Shown one piece after another: positions 25,505 to 34,232 of a stretch of DNA of 64,000 nucleotides (the stretch's first letter is position 1; each line of letters starts with the position of its first letter). Position numbers and translations under genes: made by a program. This stretch comes from DASQEH01 sp038237745 (lineage in GTDB: Bacteria; Actinomycetota; Actinomycetes; Propionibacteriales; Nocardioidaceae): NCBI GenBank assembly GCA_038237745.1, contig JBBRYJ010000003.1:124001-188000 (forward strand), in the 5' to 3' direction. A model generated the notes under the pieces. It did no database searches. It was not told the origin of the DNA and was given only the letters and a program-made list of their open reading frames with translations.

Positions 25505-26833
25505 ATGAACTCGCCTGCGCCCTCGCTGCTCCGCCGCTTGGTCCTGTGTCTCGTCTGTCTCGCCACCGGCGCGTCCGGTGTCATCCTCGTCGGGCCGGCA
25601 TCGGCTTCCAACAAGGTGACGCCAGGCAACTTCACCGGATACGGCTTCGACCAGTGCGTCGCACCCACGCAGCGGACGATGGACACGTGGCTTACGTCGT
25701 CGCCGTACTGGGCCGTCGGCATCTACATCTCAGGTGACTCGCGCGGGTGTCCCACTCAACCGAATCTCACCCCGGGCTGGATCTCCCAACAGCTCAGCAA
25801 CGGCTGGCGGCTGCTTCCGCTGACCGTGGGGCCACAGGCGTCCTGCTCGGCGCGGGACCGTTACCAGGGTGAGGTGCGGATCAGCGCCAGCTCCACCCAC
25901 GACTTCGCCCAGGCCCGCCAGCAGGGGCACAACGAGGCAGCCAAGTCGGTCAATGCCGCGCAGCGCCTCGGCATCTCGACCGGCAGCACACTGTGGTACG
26001 ACATCGAGGGCTTCGACATCAGCGCCACCCAGTGCCGCGAATCGGCCATCTCGTTCCTCTCCGCGTGGACCAACAAGCTGCACACACTGGGGTACGTGTC
26101 AGGTATCTACTCGAGCGCGTCGTCCGGGATCAAGATGCTCGATGACGCGAACGCCTACAGTCCGGGCAGATACGCGATCCCTGACCAGGTCTGGATCGCG
26201 GACTGGAACGGAATCGCCGACGTGGAGTCGTCGTATGTGCGTTACAGCAGCTGGCGGCCCCATAAGCGGGTGCACCAGTACCAAGGCGGACATGACGAGA
26301 CGTACGGCGGCGTCACCATCAACGTGGACAGCAACTTCATGAGTCTCGGTCGTGGCTCGGCCGCGCCGAAGCCCCGCAAGACGTGTGGTGTGAGGGTCGA
26401 CTTCGGAAGCTACCACCGGCTCGCACAGGGCGCCGACGGCACCGAGGTGAAGGCTCTCCAGTGTCTGCTCACCCACAAGGGGACTTTCGGCGGTGGCATC
26501 ACGGGCGCGTTCAACCGTGCGACCCACCGGGCTCTCGTCGCCTATCAGACCGAGCACCGGATCAAGGCGACCGGGGTGACGACACTCAGGACGTGGACCG
26601 CGATCCTGGCAGAGGGCATCGGGCCGGTCCTGAAGTTCGGGTCGGTCGGCAACGGCGTACGCCGTGTCCAACGCGCTCTCAACGCAGCGGTCGATGCTCG
26701 GTTGTCGGTCACCGGAGTGTTCGACAGCAGCTCGACGGCTGCGGTCGAGAGATATCAGAGGGTGCGCGGGATGCCAGCCAACGGAGTCGTCGCGACGGAC
26801 ACCTGGGCCCAGCTCGAGGCCGGCCGCCGCTGA
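25505..26833 (+). CDS. Secreted DUF1906 glycoside-hydrolase-like protein with two peptidoglycan-binding domains
   Basis: 442 residues from the ATG at 25505. Signal peptide at 1-34 (ending ASA). Residues about 40-270 are a DUF1906 domain, related to GH25-type TIM barrels: GYGFDQCVAPTQRTMDTW, VGIYISGD, LWYDIEGFD, YVSGIYSSASSG, VWIADWNG and HQYQGG. Two peptidoglycan-binding type 1 domains follow: GADGTEVKALQCLLTHKG with FNRATHRALVAYQ, and GSVGNGVRRVQRALN with FDSSSTAAVERYQ. I infer an exported wall-acting protein, possibly a muralytic enzyme. Longer open sequence upstream is not coding. Confidence 0.88.
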   Translation: MNSPAPSLLRRLVLCLVCLATGASGVILVGPASASNKVTPGNFTGYGFDQCVAPTQRTMDTWLTSSPYWAVGIYISGDSRGCPTQPNLTPGWISQQLSNGWRLLPLTVGPQASCSARDRYQGEVRISASSTHDFAQARQQGHNEAAKSVNAAQRLGISTGSTLWYDIEGFDISATQCRESAISFLSAWTNKLHTLGYVSGIYSSASSGIKMLDDANAYSPGRYAIPDQVWIADWNGIADVESSYVRYSSWRPHKRVHQYQGGHDETYGGVTINVDSNFMSLGRGSAAPKPRKTCGVRVDFGSYHRLAQGADGTEVKALQCLLTHKGTFGGGITGAFNRATHRALVAYQTEHRIKATGVTTLRTWTAILAEGIGPVLKFGSVGNGVRRVQRALNAAVDARLSVTGVFDSSSTAAVERYQRVRGMPANGVVATDTWAQLEAGRR

Positions 26834-26912
26834 CCGTCCGACTCCCTTCCCCCGCCTTCGTGCCAGACTCGGACGACCGAGTACCGCGCGTGAGCGAGGA
26901 GACCAGACCGCC

Positions 26913-27437
26913 GTGCCAGCTCCCTACGTGGCCGTCATCGGGCCAGCGGATGCCACCGCGGAGGAGAGCCGGATCGCCGAGGAGGTCGGCCGACGGCTGG
27001 CGCAAGCAGGCGCCGTCGTCGTCTCCGGTGGTCTCGGTGGCGTGATGAGAGCCGCGTGCAGAGGGGCCTCGGTCGCGGGAGGGGTAACCGTCGGGCTGCT
27101 GCCAGGAAAGGATCGTGCCGGCGGAAACGAGCATCTCGCGGTGACGCTCCCGACCGGGCTGGGTGAGCTCCGCAACGGTCTGGTCGTCAACGTCTCGGAC
27201 GCGGTGATCGCGGTCGGGGGTGGGTGGGGGACCCTGAGCGAGATCGCCCTGGCGATGCGCTCCGGTACCCCTGTCATCACCATCAGAAGCTGGAAGGTCG
27301 CCTCTCCGTCGATGCCAGGTCTGTCACTGGACGAGTCGGAGTCACCGGAGGACGCGGTCGACCGATCACTGGCGGCCCTCGGCTGGGCCGGACGAACCGA
27401 CAGCCAGGAGGGACCGAGATCGGCGCCGGAGGCCTGA
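26913..27437 (+). CDS. LOG-like (TIGR00725-type) Rossmann protein
   Basis: 174 residues from a GTG, with GAGGAGA ten bases upstream. It has the nucleotide-binding fold of the LOG/lysine-decarboxylase-like family: YVAVIGPADATAEE, VVVSGGLGGVMRAACRGA and AVGGGWGTLSEIALAM, the last corresponding to the family's PGGxGTxxE motif. Relatives cleave nucleoside 5'-monophosphates. Here the Pro of the motif is Gly, so activity is not certain. It starts 79 bases after the DUF1906 gene in the same direction. Confidence 0.82.
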   Translation: MPAPYVAVIGPADATAEESRIAEEVGRRLAQAGAVVVSGGLGGVMRAACRGASVAGGVTVGLLPGKDRAGGNEHLAVTLPTGLGELRNGLVVNVSDAVIAVGGGWGTLSEIALAMRSGTPVITIRSWKVASPSMPGLSLDESESPEDAVDRSLAALGWAGRTDSQEGPRSAPEA

Positions 27438-27521
27438 AGTTCTACGGCGCCGGCACTCGACGGGCGGGTCTACTGGACCTTCGTCCATAGCCGGATACTC
27501 GAGGCACTCAGCGCCCGTGGG

Positions 27522-29069
27522 TCAGCCGGGCTTGGACGACATGATCACCACATCGCCGTGCCCGCCGTAGCCGAGCACGTCGTCGGCGTACGGGGTGCCG
27601 TCGAACGAGACCATGAGGTATCCGCCGCCCGGCCGCTCGACGATCTGCGGATGCGGAATGTTCGTGCCGTAGGGCGCGTCGAGGTCGCCGAGTCTGTGGA
27701 CCGACAGGTCGTAGACGGGATAGCTGCGAGCATCCCCGTCACTCGCCAGGAGGTACCACCGGTCGCCCACCCCCACGATGATCGTCCCTTCGCACTGGCG
27801 CATCGACGAGTCGGCAGCGACCCGCTCGAGACCCTCGCCGTACGCGCCACCGGGGGGTCCCGCGGACAGGGCCGGATGGAAGTCAAACGGCTTCTGTGAA
27901 GGGCTCTCCACGAACGCGACGTGCCACCGGTCGTCGATCAGGGTCGCGGCAGGATCCCAGCTGCTCACCTCGGTCGGCAGGTCGAGCCGCGCCGTCTCCA
28001 GGACGTGCCTGCCCGAGAGCACATCGTCCGTCGTGACTGCGTGCCGCACGTGTACCCCGTCGAAGGCGAAGTCGCCCCACGAGCTGGTGAGCACGATGAC
28101 CCGCGCGTTCGCCTCGTCGACAACGACCTGACCGGCGTGGTCGCCGAGGACCAGGCCGTCGCGCCCGGTGTACAGGTGGGCGACCTGGCGGACTTCTGTG
28201 GGGTCCGCCAGGTCGAGGGTGAACACTCCCCAGTGAGCCTGCTGGAAGAACCCCAAGCCGGCGCAGGTGAAGGTCAGGTACGCCAGGCCGTCACGGATGT
28301 ATGGCGTGCCATCCGGTCGCTGGACGAGATGGGGGTCGCGGAGCCCGGCCATCCCGAAGGGCCCGGCCTTCACCCCGCTCACTCGTACCGACCCAATCGA
28401 GCCGCCTGTCCCGGACGAGCCGCCCGCGCCGTAGTAGTACGAGAACTCCGACAGAGTTCCCGGGTCGCGGAGGTCGACCAGCTCCGCGACCCACTTGCGG
28501 TTCGTCGCCAGTGGCTGCCAGCCGTCACCCGAGTCGACCAGTGCCGTCACCTGGTTCTCGCACAGTGCGAAGGCCGCCTGGAAGCGTGTACCGAGATCGG
28601 CTCGTCCCTGGGCTACCACCGTGGTGACGCCGTCGCGCCGCACCTCGATGCTGACCTGGCGACGCGTCGGTGAGAAGACGGCAACGACGTGGTCGCCGCC
28701 GGCGCCCTGCAGACCCGCCACGACATCGGAGTGGTCGGCGACGACGCCGCTGAGCTCGATGGCGACGAAGGGGACTGTCGGTCCCGTCGCCGCTCGCACC
28801 AAGGATGCCAGCACAGCGGGTGTCGCGTCGTCGAGATCTTCGAAGCCAGGGGATACCAGGGCGAACGGCCGGTACCGGTGGGACACGGTGAACGACAACC
28901 CGAGGATGTCCGATGTGTTGCCCAGTGTTGGCTGCGAGCCCGAACGCCGAGACACCGAGCGTCTGGCCAGCTCAGCCCCGCTGCGCCATACCCGCTTGAG
29001 CCCGGATGCCGACTGCGTCAACCGCCGCTCCGATGCGTGATCCGCCACTTCACCAGACCCTAGCCTCAC
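27522..29069 (-). CDS. Hypothetical protein, possible beta-propeller glycosidase-like
   Basis: 515 residues from a GTG. No signal peptide. The first 200 residues are of unrecognised type. The second half looks like a beta-propeller of the GH43/GH32 kind, with GLRDPHLVQRPDGTPYIRDG, LAYLTFTCAG, VSSWDPAATLIDDRWHVAF and PHPQIVERPGGGYLMVSFDG; the Asp in RDPH sits where such enzymes place a catalytic acid. I cannot confirm activity. It is convergent with the LOG-like gene and diverges from the mannitol dehydrogenase gene. Confidence 0.6.
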   Translation of the reverse strand: MRLGSGEVADHASERRLTQSASGLKRVWRSGAELARRSVSRRSGSQPTLGNTSDILGLSFTVSHRYRPFALVSPGFEDLDDATPAVLASLVRAATGPTVPFVAIELSGVVADHSDVVAGLQGAGGDHVVAVFSPTRRQVSIEVRRDGVTTVVAQGRADLGTRFQAAFALCENQVTALVDSGDGWQPLATNRKWVAELVDLRDPGTLSEFSYYYGAGGSSGTGGSIGSVRVSGVKAGPFGMAGLRDPHLVQRPDGTPYIRDGLAYLTFTCAGLGFFQQAHWGVFTLDLADPTEVRQVAHLYTGRDGLVLGDHAGQVVVDEANARVIVLTSSWGDFAFDGVHVRHAVTTDDVLSGRHVLETARLDLPTEVSSWDPAATLIDDRWHVAFVESPSQKPFDFHPALSAGPPGGAYGEGLERVAADSSMRQCEGTIIVGVGDRWYLLASDGDARSYPVYDLSVHRLGDLDAPYGTNIPHPQIVERPGGGYLMVSFDGTPYADDVLGYGGHGDVVIMSSKPG

Positions 29070-29222
29070 GGTTGGTCACGCGCACGGCGAAGCTGTACAG
29101 CAGGACCAGCGGAAGATGACCCTGCGTGCAGCAGCGGAGCCATGTCGTTCCCGACATGCTGCATTGCTCGAACGCCGGTAGCCTTTCGCCATGTGCGACG
29201 CCTACCTGTCGGAATCAGCGAC

Positions 29223-30722
29223 GTGAGTGCTGCCACGAGTCGCACGACCCCGCTGAACGACAAGACGCTCGCCTCGTTGCCGCGGGAGGTTCATACTCCG
29301 ACGTACGACCGTGGCAAGGTCAGCGTCGGTATCGCCCACGTCGGTGTCGGCGGCTTCCACCGGGCGCATGAGGCGATGTACGTGGACGAGCTGATGAACC
29401 TCGGGCTCGCTACCGAGTGGGGAATCTGCGGTATCGGTGTGATGCCGGGTGACGAGCGGATGAAGGATGCTCTGCAAGCCCAGGACTGCCTCTACACGCT
29501 TGTCGTCAAGGGCTCGGATGGCACCGTGGAGCCCAGGGTGATCGGCTCGATTGTCGAGTATCTGCTCGCTCCGGACGATCCGGAGGCGGCCATCGAGAAG
29601 CTGGCCGACCCAGCTGTCCGGATCGTCTCGTTGACGGTCACGGAGGGCGGCTACAACTTCAGCGCCATCACGGGGGAGTTCGATCTTGCGAATCCGGATG
29701 TGGCGCATGATCTCGAGCCCCGGGCCGTCCCGAAGACTGCGTTCGGGCTGATCGTAGAGGCCGCCGACCGCCGGCGTCAGCGAGAGGTGTCGCCGTTCAC
29801 CATCATGTCGTGCGACAACATCGCTGGAAACGGTGATGCCGCACGGAGCAGCTTCACTGCTTTTGCGAGCGCACGAAGCGTCGAGCTCGGGGAATTCGTA
29901 CGCGACGAGATTCCTTTCCCGAACTCCATGGTCGATCGGATCACCCCAGCGACCACTGAGGACGACAGCGCCGAGCTCGTCGAGAAGTTCGGCGTCAATG
30001 ACCGTTGGCCAGTTGTCTGTGAGCCCTTCGCGCAGTGGGTGCTGGAAGACAGCTTCGCCAGCGACCGCCCAGAGTTCGAGCAGGCGGGGGTGCAGCTCGT
30101 CAACGAGATCGAGCCGTACGAGCTGATGAAGCTGCGGCTCTTGAACGCCAGTCACCAGGCGCTGTGCTACTTCGGGTACCTGGCTGGATACCGTCTCGTG
30201 CACGAGGTCGCCAGGGATCCCCTTTTCGCGAAGTTCCTGCTGGCCTACATGGATCGCGAAGCCTCGCCGACGCTGGGACCCGTACCCGGCGTCGACCTGG
30301 ACAGCTACAAACCAAACCTCATCGAGCGCTTCTCCAACGCTTCCCTCAAGGACACAGTGCCGCGGCTGTGCGCGGAGAGCTCTGACCGGATACCGAAATG
30401 GCTCCTGCCAGTGATACGCCACAACCTGGCACATGATGGCGAGATCGAGCTGTCGGCGGCAGTGGTCGCGAGCTGGGCACGGTATGCAGAGGGCATCGAC
30501 GAGGACGGGGAGCCGATCGAGATCGTTGATCGTCTCCAGGAGTCGCTGACCCGGGAGGCGCGGCGCCAGCACGAGGACCCCGTCGCATTCATCTCCAACC
30601 GGGATGTTTTCGGTGACCTGGTCGACGACGAGGTCTTCACCAGCGCCTACACGTCCGCCCTCGACTCGCTTCATTCGGTGGGTGCCCGGGCCACGCTCGA
30701 GAGTCTGGTGGGACACGCTTGA
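29223..30722 (+). CDS. Mannitol dehydrogenase family protein
   Basis: 499 residues from a GTG at 29223; the open frame extends upstream, but homology-like sequence begins about here. IAHVGVGGFHRAHEAMYVD is the family's N-terminal Rossmann motif. MSCDNIAGNGDAARSSF and FPNSMVDRITPATTEDD follow. ELMKLRLLNASHQALCYFGYLAG contains the K-x4-N-x2-H catalytic triad of polyol-specific long-chain dehydrogenases. It oxidises a polyol such as mannitol, arabitol or fructuronate-type substrates with NAD(P); which one is unclear. No transporter or kinase gene is nearby. Confidence 0.9.
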   Translation: MSAATSRTTPLNDKTLASLPREVHTPTYDRGKVSVGIAHVGVGGFHRAHEAMYVDELMNLGLATEWGICGIGVMPGDERMKDALQAQDCLYTLVVKGSDGTVEPRVIGSIVEYLLAPDDPEAAIEKLADPAVRIVSLTVTEGGYNFSAITGEFDLANPDVAHDLEPRAVPKTAFGLIVEAADRRRQREVSPFTIMSCDNIAGNGDAARSSFTAFASARSVELGEFVRDEIPFPNSMVDRITPATTEDDSAELVEKFGVNDRWPVVCEPFAQWVLEDSFASDRPEFEQAGVQLVNEIEPYELMKLRLLNASHQALCYFGYLAGYRLVHEVARDPLFAKFLLAYMDREASPTLGPVPGVDLDSYKPNLIERFSNASLKDTVPRLCAESSDRIPKWLLPVIRHNLAHDGEIELSAAVVASWARYAEGIDEDGEPIEIVDRLQESLTREARRQHEDPVAFISNRDVFGDLVDDEVFTSAYTSALDSLHSVGARATLESLVGHA

Positions 30723-30842
30723 GGCCTCAGGGGTACGGCATTCCGTGCCGAGGGTTCATCGCTGAACCACATCCGGGGGATCAGCACTGTCGCGTGGAGC
30801 TTGGCCTCTTAGAGCCAGTCCGCCAGACTTAGTCCGGTGGAT

Positions 30843-31178
30843 ATGGACCCGGTGACGACCAATCCCGATCATTACAAGGTCGTGTTCGAGAACGATCGCG
30901 TCCGGGTTCTGGAGTACACGGATCGCCCGGGAGACAAGACCACTCCGCATGAGCACCCAGACAGCGTCATGCACACCCTGAGCTCGTTCAGGCGGCGCCT
31001 GGGGGCGCATCACACCCAACGTGACGTTGAGCTCCCAGCAGGTAGGACAACCTGGCTCCCGGCGCAGCGGCACTACGGGGAGAACATCGGGGACACAACT
31101 ACTCACGTGCTCTTGGTGGAGTTGAAGGAGCATATGGTTGAGCCGTCGCCAGATGCCATCGGGCCGATAGGGGTCTGA
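30843..31178 (+). CDS. Cupin-fold small protein
   Basis: 111 residues from the ATG at 30843 (a GTG at 30837 is possible). The pattern YKVVFENDRVRVLEYTDRPG, then TTPHEHPDSVMHTLSSFRRR and WLPAQRHYGENIGDTTTHVL is that of small single-domain cupins. HEHPDSV supplies two histidines of a possible metal site. Function unknown. It is the last ordinary-looking gene before the worn patch at 31-33 kb. Confidence 0.75.
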   Translation: MDPVTTNPDHYKVVFENDRVRVLEYTDRPGDKTTPHEHPDSVMHTLSSFRRRLGAHHTQRDVELPAGRTTWLPAQRHYGENIGDTTTHVLLVELKEHMVEPSPDAIGPIGV

Positions 31179-31280
31179 TCGCCGGAGCGCTTCGCAGTCT
31201 GGCAGTCCCGTCGACCTAGCTTGCTGGTCCCGACGAAGGGTGTTTTTGGGGCGTCAGCTGCGGTTGGTTGGTCGGGGCGG

Positions 31281-31703
31281 TCAGCGGGGGATGACGTGCT
31301 CGCAGTCCGCGGTGACGACATCGGCAGGCGAGAAGTAGACGGTGTCGTCGCCCGGTCCGCAGGTGATGGTGTCGACGCCGCCGGTGCCGTTCGACTCGTA
31401 GGTGTCGTTGCCGGGTCCGAGGTCGATGGTGTCGCTGCCGTCGAGGTCCTGCACCGTGTCGTCACCGCCGAGGGTGCGGATCGTCTCGTTCCCGGGGCCG
31501 TCATAGACGTAGTCGTCGTACTTGGTGCCGATCAGCGTGGAGTTGGTGGTGGCAAACAAGATCATCTGCACGTTCTCGCAGTCCGCGCTGATGACCGTGT
31601 TCACGTCGAAGGCCGTCACGAAGTCAGTGCCGGGGCCGCAGTACAAGCACGACAACCGGCGACCGCACGGCGGCGCGCGGGTGCGCCTCTGTCTACCTGC
31701 CAT
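31281..31703 (-). pseudogene. Truncated RTX-type calcium-binding repeat protein
   Basis: 140 codons from an ATG without a visible ribosome site. After about 20 basic residues it consists of RTX-like turns: CGPGTDFVTAF, YDGPGNETIRTLGGDDTV, DLGPGNDTYESN and CGPGDDTVYFS, with paired ADCENV/ADCEHV segments. Full-length proteins of this kind are secreted and much longer. The missing signal peptide and abrupt start suggest that only the 3' part of a gene remains. It could still be expressed as a short cytoplasmic protein, but I think this unlikely. Confidence 0.5.
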
Positions 31704-31766
31704 GTGTCTTGTGCCGATGGCCGTTTGGTTCTCGGTGATGCCCTCGGGTCACGACAGCGCTGAGCG

Positions 31767-32413
31767 TCAGCCGGCCAGGGTGCGCGCCGCTTCGGTGCCG
31801 ACGACGACGGCCAACACAAGGAAGACCCCTGCAGAGGTGAAGGTCATGACTCGTAACACTCCGGGACGGGCGAGTGCCTTGTCGCGGAAGCTGCCAGCGG
31901 TCCACCCGATGAGTAGGTCGATGATGAGTCCGATGAGTTGGAAGACCAGCCCGAGCATGAGCAGCTGGATGGTCGAGTGTGCTGTCCTGCCGAGGAAATG
32001 CGGCAGGAAGGCGAGGAAGAACAACATGACCTTCGGGTTGGTCAAGTTCACGATGAGTCCGCGACGGAACCAGTGGCGTCGCTCGGTTTCTGGGAGCTGT
32101 TCGTGCGGGCGCGCCGCGCGTCCCGGTACGTGCTGTAGGCGAGCCAGGCCAGGTAGATGCATCCGAACACCTGCAGGCCGGTGAGCACACCGGGGTAGTG
32201 AGTCACGAGGCCGCCCAAGCCAGCGGCGACAGCGACGGCGTAGATCAGGACGCCGAGCGTGACGCCGAACCCCGCACGGGTTGCCGCCCCTCGGCCTCCG
32301 GCGATACCCGTGCCGATCATGTAGGCCATGTCCGGGCCGGGAGCCAGGCAGATCAGAGCCGCCGCTGCCGCGAACGGGGGCAGCACTGTCAGGTCAACGT
32401 AACCGGAATTCAT
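31767..32413 (-). pseudogene. LysE/RhtB family exporter, frameshifted
   Basis: The N-terminal half (from the ATG at 32413: PPFAAAAALICLAPGPDMAY, then GFGVTLGVLIYAVAVAAGL) is read in one frame. The C-terminal half (RRGLIVNLTNPKVMLFFLAF, then FRDKALARPGVLRVMTF) is read in another. A one-base deletion in the GC-rich segment near 32105-32125 explains the change: the first frame should continue as ARPHEQLPETERRHWFRRG. Joined, the product is an ordinary-length (about 210) LysE amino-acid exporter with about six helices. Mutation and sequencing error are both possible. It diverges from the CGNR regulator gene. Confidence 0.75.
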
Positions 32414-32463
32414 AGTCAGAAGGTTACATGAAGAGTAACCGTTCAGATAGCTGACCGGGTTAC
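32399..32463. promoter_or_regulatory. Four-site symmetric operator, LysE/CGNR divergent region
   Basis: The six-base word GTAACC/GGTTAC occurs four times: GTAACC 32399-32404, GGTTAC 32422-32427, GTAACC 32435-32440 and GGTTAC 32458-32463. All four lie in mirror symmetry about position 32431, with centre-to-centre spacings of 23, 13 and 23 bases. The outermost left copy lies inside the first codons of lysE; the right copy abuts the regulator gene. This arrangement suggests binding by a dimer or tetramer, most likely the adjacent CGNR protein. Confidence 0.6.
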
Positions 32464-32472
32464 AGTTGGCTG

Positions 32473-32982
32473 ATGCCTGTGGTGCCGGAGATCGCCTTGC
32501 CCTGGCTGGTTCAGCTCGTCAACGCATACGCCTCTGGGCCCAGAGCGGTCCGTAGACAGGACGCCGCTCCCTTCCCCGACCTTCCTCCCGGACAGCCCGA
32601 CGTCGCCCTGGCCGCGTCCGAGCACGACCGGGTTGTTCTGGCCGACACGCTGTGGACGTGGTTCAGCGATCTCCAACCAGCCGACCGGGCAGCCGGGTTG
32701 AACGCCTTGCTGACCGCCAGTGCCTTGACGCCGCAGCTCGACGCCGCCGGCGCTACGCACTGGCACGGCCCGCCCACCGACCCGGCCGCACTTCTGGCAG
32801 CCGGCTGCGCGGCCGCGTTGCTCGGTGCGGTCCAGGAGTACGGCTGGAACCGGCTCGGGGTCTGCGCCGGCACCGACTGCGTCGACGTGTTCATAGACCA
32901 GCAACGTCGGACCGCCCGAAGGTACTGCTCGCCCACCTGCCTCAACCGCGCCCGGATCCGCGCCTACCGGGCACGCCAGTGA
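32473..32982 (+). CDS. CGNR zinc-finger regulator (ABATE-like)
   Basis: 169 residues. The C-terminus VCAGTDCVDVFIDQQRRTAR, then RYCSPTCLNRARIRAYRAR, is the CGNR zinc finger (C-x4-C...C-x3-C with a basic helix), a DNA-binding module. The N-terminal 120 residues match the ligand-sensing ABATE region in length and style (LPWLVQLVNAYASGPRA, then DLQPADRAAGLNALL). It diverges from the broken lysE gene across a symmetric four-site operator. I infer that it controls that exporter and itself. Confidence 0.82.
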   Translation: MPVVPEIALPWLVQLVNAYASGPRAVRRQDAAPFPDLPPGQPDVALAASEHDRVVLADTLWTWFSDLQPADRAAGLNALLTASALTPQLDAAGATHWHGPPTDPAALLAAGCAAALLGAVQEYGWNRLGVCAGTDCVDVFIDQQRRTARRYCSPTCLNRARIRAYRARQ

Positions 32983-33001
32983 GACGGGCACCCGCCTCGG
33001 A

Positions 33002-33024
33002 CACCGGCACTGCGCCTGCCGGTG
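33002..33024 (+). terminator. Hairpin after the CGNR gene
   Basis: A perfect 8-bp stem, CACCGGCA/TGCCGGTG, with a 7-base loop begins 19 bases after the CGNR stop codon. No T-tract follows, so it is a U-less terminator candidate only. Confidence 0.4.
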
Positions 33025-33054
33025 CCTGAGCTATCGGTTCTACGGGTCATCAAC

Positions 33055-33073
33055 GCCTCACCGATGGTGAGGC
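33055..33073 (-). terminator. Hairpin downstream of tRNA-Gly
   Basis: A perfect 8-bp stem, GCCTCACC/GGTGAGGC, with a 3-base loop lies about 60 bases beyond the 3' end of the leftward tRNA gene. It may end the tRNA transcript or serve both directions. No T-tract is present. Confidence 0.4.
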
Positions 33074-33134
33074 ATAGGCGAGGCACGACGACGGTAGCGG
33101 TGCTGGTCATCAGCCATATTGCCTGATCGACCAG

Positions 33135-33208
33135 TGGAGCGGGTGACGAGAATCGAACTCGCACTGTCAGCTTGGGAAGCTGATGTTCTACCATTGAACT
33201 ACACCCGC
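33135..33208 (-). tRNA. tRNA-Gly (anticodon CCC)
   Basis: The rightmost bases pair as the acceptor stem (GCGGGTG with CACCCGC). The D-arm contains TAGTTCAATGGTAGAA. The anticodon stem TCAGC/GCTGA encloses the loop TTCCCAA, which gives the anticodon CCC. The T-arm contains GTTCGATTC. The discriminator base T is followed by an encoded CCA (33137-33135). Length is 74 with CCA. It reads GGG codons. Confidence 0.96.
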
Positions 33209-33320
33209 AAGTCGCCCGGGGTCACCGCGGCGAGCGTCGTTGATCCTACCGCCCGACCTGTGGCCGGCCACTCCGCCATTGACACGAGGCCACGGCGAAC
33301 GCTCCAAGTAGGGTCCTGCG

Positions 33321-34148
33321 GTGGCCATCTTCTTGTCGCTGCTCTCCAGCCTGCTCTGGGGGGCCTCAGACTTCGCCGGTGGCCTGGTCAGCAAGCGCCG
33401 GCCGGCAATGGTCGTCGTAGGGTGGAGCGCGACATTCGGTGTCATCCTCGCCTCGATCGCCGTAGTCGCGACAGAGGGCTGGCACGGCCCCTTCGGGTGG
33501 GTCCCGTGGGGCATGGCAGCCGGGACATCCGGGTCGCTCGGACTCATCTGTTACTACCTCGCGCTCTCCACCGGCACGATGGGAGTCGTCGCTCCGGTGA
33601 CCTCGTTGGGTGTGGTGGTCCCGGTTGTGGTCGGTGTGCTTTCGGGCGAGTCGCCAAGCCGGGTGACGCTTGCCGGCATCGCCGTAGCGGTAGTCGGCAT
33701 CGTCCTCACCAGCGGACCGGAGCTCAGCGGCATATCGACGGCGAGGCCGGTCCTGACCGCCATGCTCGCGGGGTTGTTCTTCGGTGTCTTCTTCGTCTTC
33801 ATGGATCGCGGCTCGGAGGACAGTCCGCTGCTCACTCTGTGGGCGATGCGGGCGACGGTCACGGCAGCCTTCGTGATCTTGGCGCTCGCACGCCGCACGA
33901 CGGGCGGCTTGCAGGCGCAGGAGTATCTCTGGGTCTTGGGGATCTCCGCCGGCGACCTCGGCGCCAACCTCTTCTTCGGGATCGCCTCTACGAAGGGGTA
34001 CGTCAGCATCACGAGTGTGCTCAGCTCTCTGTTCCCGGTCGTCACCGTGCTGCTGGCGCGTGTCACCCTCAAGGAGCGGCTCCGCCGAATCCAGGTGGTT
34101 GGGGTCGCGGTCACCATGGTCGGCGTGGCGATGATCTCTGCCGGCTGA
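33321..34148 (+). CDS. EamA family (DMT superfamily) transporter
   Basis: 275 residues from a GTG, with about ten hydrophobic helices. The N-terminal LSSLLWGASDFAGGLVSKR, the YYLALSTGTMGVVAPVTSL segment and the C-terminal ITSVLSSLFPVVTVLLARV with LKERLRRIQVVGVAVTMVG show the two EamA repeats. It is probably a metabolite exporter; substrate unknown. It is transcribed away from tRNA-Gly, and dcd follows 84 bases later. Confidence 0.88.
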   Translation: MAIFLSLLSSLLWGASDFAGGLVSKRRPAMVVVGWSATFGVILASIAVVATEGWHGPFGWVPWGMAAGTSGSLGLICYYLALSTGTMGVVAPVTSLGVVVPVVVGVLSGESPSRVTLAGIAVAVVGIVLTSGPELSGISTARPVLTAMLAGLFFGVFFVFMDRGSEDSPLLTLWAMRATVTAAFVILALARRTTGGLQAQEYLWVLGISAGDLGANLFFGIASTKGYVSITSVLSSLFPVVTVLLARVTLKERLRRIQVVGVAVTMVGVAMISAG

Positions 34149-34232
34149 GAAGCGTCGCGGCGGGAGCGAATGATCGTGAGAGCCTCGCTTCGCGGGGCGT
34201 GGTGGCAGCCTGGTTTCGGTAGTCTCGGCCGC

